The notes under the pieces: model-generated | The model's database searches: none | The model's input: the letters and a program-made list of their open reading frames with translations, nothing else | What the model was told of the DNA's origin: nothing | Part shown: positions 6,511 to 11,563 of the stretch, one piece after another | How positions within the stretch are numbered: position 1 is the first letter of the stretch | Layout: each line of letters begins with the position of its first letter | Translations under genes and position numbers: made by a program | From: an uncultured Eggerthella sp. | GTDB lineage: Bacteria > Actinomycetota > Coriobacteriia > Coriobacteriales > Eggerthellaceae | Reading direction: 5' to 3' | Assembly (NCBI GenBank): GCA_900548955.1 | Contig: URMQ01000044.1 | Coordinates: 1 to 11,563, forward strand | DNA length: 11,563 bases

Positions 6511-7113
6511 CTACGAAAGATTATCAATAATCTGCTGGCTGCGACGCTTCAGAGCGCCTTTGCTGTGCTGAGCATCAAATGAAACGCGTTCTTTCAGACC
6601 TTCCTTTACTTCAGGAGCTAATTTGCCAGTAGAAAAAGCAATGATAGCTATCAACATGTCCTGGTATTCGTAATCTCCGTGATAACACTGAATAGCCTCA
6701 TCTAAAAGCGGCCATACTTTCTGAGAACGATTTTCTGTTGTAGCCCCTAGCGCGCAAAGAAAACGCAAGGCAGAAAGGCGCACAAATCCGTTATCTTCGT
6801 CAAATAATGCTGTTTCTGCACCAGCAATTCCCTTATCGCACGTACGCGAATCAAAAGGAACAAGCTCAGTTAATACATCAAGCGATTCCCAGCGCGTTTG
6901 AGCTTCAGGGCGATTCAGGGCATCTATAAAGTCATTCGTATAAGGAACAAGAACCTCTGGATTCATTTTAGCTGCTTGAGCAAGTACGGAAGAAGCATTC
7001 TGACGATCACGACGCGTTGATCCTGCTAACGCACCTACAACTTCTTTAATGATTTCTTCTGATGTTAGAAGCTGCGCTGCAAGATCTTTTGTGCTTTGAG
7101 TTTTTTCACTCAT
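6511..7113 (-). CDS. HEAT/ARM-repeat-like alpha-helical protein, function unknown
   Basis: The 200-aa soluble product starts at an ATG preceded by GGAGGAA. It has no signal peptide, membrane helix, cysteine cluster or catalytic motif. The sequence is almost entirely predicted helix with a repeating pattern of amphipathic helix pairs. Examples are EIIKEVVGALAGSTRRDRQNA, ASSVLAQAAKMNPEVLVPYT, ALNRPEAQTRWESLDVLTEL, FVRLSALRFLCALGA and VWPLLDEAIQCYHGD. Spacing of about 35-40 residues and conserved Arg/Asp at the turns resemble HEAT or armadillo repeats, which serve as protein-protein interaction scaffolds. A basic C-terminal patch (KGALKRRSQQ) is present. It sits between a LysR gene and icd on the same strand, with gaps of 271 and 197 nt, so a shared operon is doubtful. 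No partner can be named. Confidence 0.8.
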   Translation of the reverse strand: MSEKTQSTKDLAAQLLTSEEIIKEVVGALAGSTRRDRQNASSVLAQAAKMNPEVLVPYTNDFIDALNRPEAQTRWESLDVLTELVPFDSRTCDKGIAGAETALFDEDNGFVRLSALRFLCALGATTENRSQKVWPLLDEAIQCYHGDYEYQDMLIAIIAFSTGKLAPEVKEGLKERVSFDAQHSKGALKRRSQQIIDNLS

Positions 7114-7128
7114 GAAGTTCCTCCGTTC

Positions 7129-7143
7129 GGTACCGCAGGTACC
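7129..7143 (-). promoter_or_regulatory. GGTACC-N3-GGTACC inverted/direct repeat just before the ribosome binding site
   Basis: Two copies of the self-complementary hexamer GGTACC are separated by three bases. They can act as a direct repeat, a dyad or a 6-bp hairpin with a 3-nt loop. The repeat ends 4 nt upstream of the GGAGG of the HEAT-like gene, where a hairpin or bound protein could affect translation or transcription. Confidence 0.35.
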
Positions 7144-7173
7144 TTTTGAGCTTATGCGTTACTAGCACATATC

Positions 7174-7200
7174 AAAATATGGTAGCTAGGTACATGTCAA
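7174..7200 (-). promoter_or_regulatory. Candidate promoter of the HEAT-like gene
   Basis: A perfect TTGACA (7195-7200) is followed after a short 15-nt spacer by TATTTT (7174-7179). A second possible -10, TATAAT, lies further upstream at 7222-7227, but its -35 position reads TCCGAA, a weak match. Either could drive the gene starting at 7113. The rest of the gap 7114-7384 contains no gene and no clear terminator for the preceding lysR gene. Confidence 0.4.
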
Positions 7201-7384
7201 AAATGTTAATTATCACATTTTATTATAATCGCAATGCAAAAATCTTCGGAGACTATCGGTGTGCGAAAACGTCAAATCAACAAAGGGTGTGTTTATTCGT
7301 TTGATTCTTTAGTTCTAGTTCCGCAGAGACAGACTAACGACACATTCAAAACTTCTCGAAGCGCTTGAGGTTACTATTCCAACC

Positions 7385-8260
7385 TTATTCCTTGCAGGCT
7401 TCTGCAAAATAATCAATTAGAAACTTCTTGAGTGCATCAACCTTAGGCGAAGAAGGAGCGTTTTCTGGTACACGTAAATACAAATAGCGTGTTCTATCCA
7501 CGTCACTTAAAGGTACGTATACCAAGTCATCTCTGCTATCATTTGCCCAGGTAACTACTGGCGCTATCGTCATACCTACACCGCGCGCAACCATTTCTTG
7601 AATTTGGATATAAGACTGGTTTTCCATGTAGATATTTGGACTAAATCCTACTTCTTGGAACATGCTGTCTACGATATTTCGAAGCGATCCAACAGGATTA
7701 ACAATAAAAGGCTCATGAACTAAATCCGCCAAAGCCACTGATTTTTTGTCTGCATAAGGCGAATCCTTCGACACCAGTAATTCGATCTTTTCTCTTCCTA
7801 ATAACGTGTATTCGCTGCCCTGATGGTATTTAGGAGAAGCAAAGAAAATTAGATGGGGAATTTCTTCGGTGTATTCAGTCTTTTTTGAATCGCTCACACG
7901 TAGCAATACCCTAGGATGCATTTCCTTAAAGCGCATAAGGATAGTTTCGTTATTCCCCATTGGCACAGGAGCATACAGTGTAATAACTTGTTCTTTCTTC
8001 TTTTGATACAGCTCCACTTCAAGTGAAACCCTATCAAGAGCATTGAGTGCGGTATTAGCACAGCGCAGGGCAATTTTTCCTGCGTCGTTTAATACCAGCG
8101 TTCTGCCCTTCCTGTCAAAAAGCTGAACCCCAGTTTCTTCTTCGATTTGACGCAGAGCACGAGAAAGAGAGGGCTGCGAAATGTGTAATTTATCTGCCGC
8201 TTCACTCATGGTTTTTGATTCAGCAATTGCCTTAAAGTAATACAACTGATGAAAATCCAT
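7385..8260 (-). CDS. LysR-family transcriptional regulator
   Basis: The product, 291 aa from the ATG at 8260, is a DNA-binding regulator of typical LysR length. The start is set by AGGGAGGG just upstream and by MDFHQLYYFKAIAE, the usual LysR beginning. A longer frame to 8323 would add 21 atypical residues and lacks an RBS. Residues 1-60 form the winged helix-turn-helix with SEAADKLHISQPSLSRALRQIEEETGVQLFDR. A linker helix follows (about 60-90) and then the effector-binding domain (about 92-291), including a hydrophobic GVGMTIAPV segment near the C-terminal half. It lies directly downstream of aroD-aroE on the same strand but behind their terminator, so it has its own promoter in the 100 nt before the gene. 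A role in controlling aroD-aroE is plausible but unproven, because the genes are not divergent. The effector is unknown. Confidence 0.92.
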   Translation of the reverse strand: MDFHQLYYFKAIAESKTMSEAADKLHISQPSLSRALRQIEEETGVQLFDRKGRTLVLNDAGKIALRCANTALNALDRVSLEVELYQKKKEQVITLYAPVPMGNNETILMRFKEMHPRVLLRVSDSKKTEYTEEIPHLIFFASPKYHQGSEYTLLGREKIELLVSKDSPYADKKSVALADLVHEPFIVNPVGSLRNIVDSMFQEVGFSPNIYMENQSYIQIQEMVARGVGMTIAPVVTWANDSRDDLVYVPLSDVDRTRYLYLRVPENAPSSPKVDALKKFLIDYFAEACKE

Positions 8261-8360
8261 TTTTTCCCTCCCTCTTGATTTGTCTGTCAAGCAGAATTTA
8301 CCTGGCAAGATAGCAATACCCATTCGATATGTTATTCAACATCTGTTTGACCTGAAATAC

Positions 8361-8392
8361 AAAAACCCTGCAGACCGCAATCTGCAGGGTTT
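8361..8392 (-). terminator. Rho-independent terminator of aroD-aroE
   Basis: On the minus strand, a perfect 12-bp stem (AAACCCTGCAGA with TCTGCAGGGTTT, arms at 8381-8392 and 8363-8374) encloses a 6-nt loop and is followed by TTG. It starts 16 nt after the aroE stop codon and isolates aroE from lysR. Confidence 0.9.
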
Positions 8393-8407
8393 CCGCACTA
8401 GTAAAAC

Positions 8408-9292
8408 CTATTCCTCTGGGAACAATTCATCCAAGATTTCCTGGGTTGGCATCTTAACACCATACCAAATTTCCTCACCAGTAGCTGCCTGTTCAATCAT
8501 CATGCCAATACCACCGATAATCTTGCAGCCCTTTGCTTCAGCATCCTTAAGGATTTGAGTCATGCGAGGATGATATACCGCGTCAGCTACAACCATGCCC
8601 TCTTTAATAAGTTCAGCAGGTACTGGAGTTTGACCATCGCTATCGCCCATACCTACTGGAGTAGCATTGATGAGAATATCAGACTCAGCAATAGCTTCCT
8701 TCATTTCATCCTTGTTTTCAAAGGGATGAAGAACCATTTCTGCGCCTGTTTTTTCCTGAACACGAGGAAGAAGATCCGTTGCGCGAGTATAAGAAGGACC
8801 ACCTTCGCGAGCAAATACATGTACCTTCTTAGCTCCATCAAGAGCAGCCTGAACCAAGATTGCAGAACCAGCACCACCAGGACCAAGAACAGTAATGGTC
8901 TTACCGGAAATTTCTTCACCATGATTGCGAATGTTTTGCATCATGCCAGTACCATCAGTGTTATGACCGGTGATCCTGCCATCTTCTTCCTTCTTCAAAA
9001 CGTTTACCGCACCCATAAGCTCTGCACTGTCTGAAAGACCGTCAAGCAAAGGAATAATAGCTTGCTTGCATGGCATGGTTACATTGCTGCCATCCCAACC
9101 GTCCATGCGCTTCATAGCAGCAATGATGTCGGGCAGATCGTCTTGCTTAACATCAAATACGATGTAGATAGAGTCTACACCCAGCTTTTCAAAGGAAAGA
9201 TTGTGAGTAGCTGGTGACATTGAGTGACGAATTGGGCTACCCAACAAGCTGATAAGGTGGGTGTGACCACTGATTTGAATTTTCTCTGGCAT
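8408..9292 (-). CDS. aroE: Shikimate (or quinate/shikimate) 5-dehydrogenase
   Basis: The enzyme interconverts 3-dehydroshikimate and shikimate using NAD(P)H; quinate-type members also act on quinate. The 294-aa product matches the family length. Substrate-binding serines S24 and S26 lie in RHSMSP, catalytic K76 in NVTMPCK and D113 in NTDGTG. The Rossmann nucleotide loop is GPGGAGSA (137-144), with NATPVGM at 209-215, DAVYHPRMT at 237-245 and Q268 in GIGMMIEQA. After the second Rossmann strand it reads FAREGG rather than the NRT motif of NADP-specific AroE, so cofactor preference may differ (NAD, as in quinate/YdiB-type enzymes). That point is inference. GAGGG precedes the ATG. It follows aroD after 63 nt with no terminator, so both are probably one transcript. 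Confidence 0.93.
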   Translation of the reverse strand: MPEKIQISGHTHLISLLGSPIRHSMSPATHNLSFEKLGVDSIYIVFDVKQDDLPDIIAAMKRMDGWDGSNVTMPCKQAIIPLLDGLSDSAELMGAVNVLKKEEDGRITGHNTDGTGMMQNIRNHGEEISGKTITVLGPGGAGSAILVQAALDGAKKVHVFAREGGPSYTRATDLLPRVQEKTGAEMVLHPFENKDEMKEAIAESDILINATPVGMGDSDGQTPVPAELIKEGMVVADAVYHPRMTQILKDAEAKGCKIIGGIGMMIEQAATGEEIWYGVKMPTQEILDELFPEE

Positions 9293-9355
9293 AGTTATTC
9301 CCTCTTTCTCCTTGTGTACCCTATTTTTAGTCTAAAACCTAGAAACTAACTTCAT

Positions 9356-10123
9356 TTATGCAAATACTTCGTGCAAGTCATCCATGATGCGAATAGCTTG
9401 CTTTACCTGAACCTGACCAGGAGCCGAAGCCTTTTCGAGCGAACAGAATGTAATAGCAGATCCGAACAGCTCTCCTGCCAAGCGGGTGATGCTTCCTTCG
9501 CGACCCATTGCCATAGTCAACAGAGGTTTATCGCTGTGAATATGAGACATTTCTTCGGTTGCTGCCAAAAGCTTTAGCGCATCCTGAGCGCTATTTGCCA
9601 TAGTTGCAATCTTAGGAATATCAGCACCCAAATCTGCCATATGAGTAAGAAGGTTTACCATCCATTCAACCGAAGGAGTTCCCGCAAAGTTGTGATAAGA
9701 AATAACGGTCTTTACCTTATGCTTCTTCGCACATTCAACCAACTCAAGAACAGCTGCATCACCAATCCAGGTTTCAATATCAACCAAGTCAACTGCTTCA
9801 GCTTCGATAATTGCCTTATTGAGTGCAACATATTCTTCTACAGGAATCGTAAGCTGACCACCCTGGCTCGTAGAGCGGAACGTAAACAAATAAGGATTAT
9901 TAGGAAGTGCTTTACCAATTTCTTTAGAATGCTCTGCCATCTTTTGTGGGTCATGTACATCTGCTGCAAAATCGCCACGCCACTCAAAGCATTCAACACC
10001 AGACTCGATACCCTTTGCAATTAATTCAATGTTTTCGTCAACCTGAGCGCCCATAAGAGAAATGATTGTCTTTGGGCGACCTTCCCCAAGTTTGACCCCT
10101 TTAATATCAAGTGCCTGAACCAT
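9356..10123 (-). CDS. aroD: 3-dehydroquinate dehydratase, type I
   Basis: The enzyme dehydrates 3-dehydroquinate to 3-dehydroshikimate by a Schiff-base mechanism in the shikimate pathway or in quinate breakdown. The ATG at 10123 has AGGAGG 4 nt upstream and gives 255 aa. An in-frame TTG at 10141 would put the RBS inside the gene and is rejected. Key residues appear in the expected order: E47, R49 and D51 in FEWRGDF, R83 in FTFRS, H144 in SYHNF, Schiff-base K171 in PKIATMA, R214 in SITR, and S233 and Q237 in ASAPGQ. The catalytic positions are offset by one from E. coli AroD (H143, K170). The next gene is aroE, which uses its product. Type I enzymes occur in both biosynthetic and catabolic settings. 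The LysR gene nearby and the absence of other aro genes leave the catabolic reading open. Confidence 0.95.
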   Translation of the reverse strand: MVQALDIKGVKLGEGRPKTIISLMGAQVDENIELIAKGIESGVECFEWRGDFAADVHDPQKMAEHSKEIGKALPNNPYLFTFRSTSQGGQLTIPVEEYVALNKAIIEAEAVDLVDIETWIGDAAVLELVECAKKHKVKTVISYHNFAGTPSVEWMVNLLTHMADLGADIPKIATMANSAQDALKLLAATEEMSHIHSDKPLLTMAMGREGSITRLAGELFGSAITFCSLEKASAPGQVQVKQAIRIMDDLHEVFA

Positions 10124-10203
10124 GTTTCCTCCTGGAATCAAAACCTTTGACTGAGAAATATACCTATCAACAATTCGTATATTATCGTTAAATCGATTAG
10201 CAG

Positions 10204-10209
10204 ATTATA
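10204..10209 (-). promoter_or_regulatory. Candidate -10 element of the aroD-aroE promoter
   Basis: A perfect TATAAT lies about 80 nt before the aroD start in a very AT-rich gap after the rplA terminator. The -35 position (GTAATA at a 17-nt spacer) is a poor match, which would fit an activator-dependent promoter such as one controlled by a LysR protein. No convincing LysR T-N11-A dyad was identified. Confidence 0.4.
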
Positions 10210-10273
10210 TAGTTTAAGTATCTCTTTATTACATTTGAGATATATATTTCAGTTTTTATTGCACTCTTATGCA

Positions 10274-10304
10274 TAAAAAAAGCGTCTCCTTTCGGAGACG
10301 CTTT
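10274..10304 (-). terminator. Rho-independent terminator of the rplK-rplA operon
   Basis: On the minus strand, an 11-bp stem (AAAGCGTCTCC with GGAGACGCTTT, arms 10294-10304 and 10279-10289) closes on a GAAA tetraloop and is followed by TTTT. It lies 26 nt beyond the rplA stop codon. Confidence 0.93.
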
Positions 10305-10330
10305 CGAGTCAAAACGGTAAACGTAATACG

Positions 10331-11032
10331 TTACTCAGCAGTAGTGTATTCGCGATTTACAGAACTATCAACAGCAACGCCAGGACCCATAGTGGAAGTA
10401 ACCGTTACAGACTTAACATACTTACCCTTTGCAGCAGCTGGCTTCATACGAAGAATTTCATCGTATACAGCGCCATAGTTTTCAGCAAGCTGCTCAGCAG
10501 TGAACGAGCACTTACCAATGATTACATGGCAAATACCATAACGGTCTGCACGATACTCAACACGGCCACCCTTGAGTTCTTTGATTGCCTTAGCAACGTC
10601 TGGAGTAACAGTACCCAGCTTAGGGTTAGGCATCAAGCCACGAGGACCAAGAATCTTACCAAGACGGCCAACCTTAGCCATCTGATCTGGAGTTGCCACA
10701 GCAGCATCGAAATCAAGATTACCAGCCTGAATGTCAGCTACCAAATCATCGGAACCAACGATGTCAGCACCTGCTTCTTGTGCAGCACGAGCAGCATCGC
10801 CTTCAGCAAAAACTGCTACGCGAACAGTTTTGCCGGAGCCGTTAGGAAGGCTTACCGTGCCACGAAGCTGCTGATCTGCCTGACGGGTGTCAATACCCAG
10901 CCGGAAATGAGCCTCTACAGTTTCATCAAAGTTAGCAGGATGGATTTCCTTAACCAATGCAAGAGCTGCAAGTGGAGCATAGTTCTTGCCTGCTTCGATT
11001 TTGGCCTTAGCCTCATCATATTTTTTAGACAT
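10331..11032 (-). CDS. rplA: 50S ribosomal protein L1
   Basis: L1 binds the mobile L1 stalk of 23S rRNA and helps release deacylated tRNA. In many bacteria it also represses its own operon by binding mRNA. The ATG at 11032 (MSKKYDEAKAKI) follows GAAAGGA and gives 233 aa, the usual size. An upstream extension to 11077 would add 15 atypical residues (MEEQCIARH...) that overlap a likely RNA hairpin and is not accepted. The family signature TPDQMAKVGRLGKILGPRG followed by LMPNPKLGTVT is present near the middle. The C-terminal half has FTAEQLAENYGAVYDEILRMKP and ends SVTVTSTMGPGVAVD plus a short tail. It lies downstream of rplK, the usual order, and ends in a strong terminator. Confidence 0.97.
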   Translation of the reverse strand: MSKKYDEAKAKIEAGKNYAPLAALALVKEIHPANFDETVEAHFRLGIDTRQADQQLRGTVSLPNGSGKTVRVAVFAEGDAARAAQEAGADIVGSDDLVADIQAGNLDFDAAVATPDQMAKVGRLGKILGPRGLMPNPKLGTVTPDVAKAIKELKGGRVEYRADRYGICHVIIGKCSFTAEQLAENYGAVYDEILRMKPAAAKGKYVKSVTVTSTMGPGVAVDSSVNREYTTAE

Positions 11033-11045
11033 TACATATCCTTTC

Positions 11046-11077
11046 GTGGTATGGCGAGCAATGCATTGCTCTTCCAC
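11046..11077 (-). promoter_or_regulatory. Two-helix RNA element before rplA, possible L1 autoregulatory site
   Basis: On the minus strand, outer arms GTGG and CCAC (11074-11077 and 11046-11049) flank an inner perfect 16-nt palindrome GAGCAATGCATTGCTC (11056-11071). The joining loops are asymmetric, 2 nt on the 5' side and 6 nt on the 3' side. Known L1 sites in 23S rRNA and L1 operon mRNAs also have two short helices joined by an asymmetric loop. The loop sequence here (AA / GCCATA) does not clearly match the sites I remember, so this is a hypothesis. It ends 13 nt before the rplA start codon, at the edge of the ribosome binding site. Confidence 0.35.
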
Positions 11078-11101
11078 TTGCCGGAATTTACATTAATAAA
11101 T

Positions 11102-11134
11102 CCCAGTGTTTACACAAGTAGTAAAAGTTCTGGG
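11102..11134 (-). other. Intercistronic hairpin directly after the rplK stop
   Basis: Arms CCCAG and CTGGG, then TTTAC and GTAAA after a small internal loop, form an imperfect hairpin abutting the rplK stop codon. The sequence after it is ATTTATTAATG with no T run, so it is unlikely to be a full terminator. It may be an attenuator, a processing site or a stabilising stem between rplK and rplA. Confidence 0.4.
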
Positions 11135-11563
11135 TTATTCGCCAGATTCGCCCTGAAGCAAAGCAGCCAAACGACGAGTAACCTTGTACTCCTTCTTAGG
11201 AGCACGACCCTCGATGGTAACACCCATAGAACGTGCAGTACCAGCAACGATTTCCATAGCTGCTTCGATGGTGTTTGCATTCAGGTCAGGCATCTTAATC
11301 TCAGCAATTTCACGAAGCTGATCTTCAGTGAGCTGACCAACCTTCTTGAGTTGAGGAATACCAGAACCACCCTTAAGACCAAGCTTTTCCTTAATCAAGA
11401 ATGCAGCTGGAGGGGTTTTGCATACGAAGTCAAAGGTTTTGTCTTCGTATACGGTAATTTCAACAGGAATGATAGTACCTGCTTTGTCCTGCGTTGCAGC
11501 GTTGAATGCCTGGCAGAACTGCATGATGTTTACACCCTGAGCGCCCAATGCAGGACCTACAGG
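11135..11563 (-). CDS. rplK: 50S ribosomal protein L11, N-terminus cut by window edge
   Basis: L11 forms part of the GTPase-associated centre of the large subunit and contacts elongation factors. The visible 142 codons begin at PVGPALGAQGVNIMQFC, which is normally about residue 22, so roughly 20 residues lie beyond the window. The reading frame continues to the edge, and a TTG at 11548 that could look like a start is the Leu of PAL. Conserved segments are TVYEDKTFDFVCKTPPAA, KVGQLTEDQLREIAEIK and IVAGTARSMGV. After the point where E. coli L11 ends, the chain continues for 23 more residues with a basic stretch and LAALLQGESGE. The full protein would be about 164 aa instead of 142. It is followed by rplA after 102 nt. 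Confidence 0.96.
   Translation of the reverse strand, partial: PVGPALGAQGVNIMQFCQAFNAATQDKAGTIIPVEITVYEDKTFDFVCKTPPAAFLIKEKLGLKGGSGIPQLKKVGQLTEDQLREIAEIKMPDLNANTIEAAMEIVAGTARSMGVTIEGRAPKKEYKVTRRLAALLQGESGE

Noticed and set aside
8261..8323. Upstream extension of the LysR gene by 21 codons
   Set aside because: LysR proteins typically start at the MDFHQL-like position, and AGGGAGGG lies just before that ATG.
8555..9034. 159-codon open frame on the plus strand inside aroE
   Set aside because: It is antisense to conserved aroE motifs, and its composition (Ser, Thr, Asn and Cys rich) is typical of a shadow frame.
9641..10024. 127-codon open frame on the plus strand inside aroD
   Set aside because: It is antisense to the dehydroquinase active-site region and has no recognisable domain.
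11033..11077. Upstream extension of rplA by 15 codons
   Set aside because: The added residues are not L1-like and overlap a palindromic RNA element. The ATG at 11032 has its own ribosome binding site.

Overview
All recognisable genes in this window lie on the minus strand, so transcription runs from right to left. Base composition looks moderate (mid-40s % G+C by eye). Nearly every gene has a strong purine-rich ribosome binding site (AAGGAGG, AGGAGG, GAGGG), which points to a Gram-positive-type bacterium. The gene set (type I 3-dehydroquinase beside a shikimate/quinate dehydrogenase and a LysR regulator, an NAD-type isocitrate dehydrogenase beside aconitase, and a large membrane protein of a Gram-positive family) fits an anaerobic actinobacterium of the Coriobacteriia. 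That placement is inference and has not been tested.

Reading in the direction of transcription: (1) 11563-10331 holds the end of the L11-L1 ribosomal protein operon (rplK, cut by the window edge, then rplA). It has a 102-nt structured intercistronic region and a strong terminator. (2) 10123-8408 holds aroD and aroE, which carry out consecutive reactions (dehydroquinate to dehydroshikimate to shikimate, reversible at the aroE step). A 12-bp stem terminator ends this unit. (3) 8260-7385 is a LysR-family regulator. (4) 7113-6511 is a HEAT/ARM-like helical protein of unknown function. (5) 6313-2539 holds icd and acnA, the oxidative citrate-to-2-oxoglutarate branch, closed by a perfect 12-bp stem terminator. 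(6) 2409-460 is a 649-aa three-helix membrane protein with a large predicted extracytoplasmic domain and its own terminator. (7) 137-1 is the start of a membrane protein, probably an MFS drug-efflux-type transporter, running off the left edge.

The most notable point is that aconitase is split by a one-base frameshift near 3531-3540. Both halves together give a full-length enzyme (about 880 aa) with all iron-sulfur cysteines and active-site motifs. The break is therefore either a recent mutation, a sequencing error, or less likely a recoding event. Other items worth a look are an operator-like repeat cluster before the transporter, dyads in the icd leader and before the 649-aa gene, a two-helix RNA element before rplA resembling an L1 binding site, and a C-terminal extension on L11. 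I see no CRISPR array, tRNA, rRNA, insertion sequence or defence system. Most of the window is core metabolism and translation, and I found no convincing new system.
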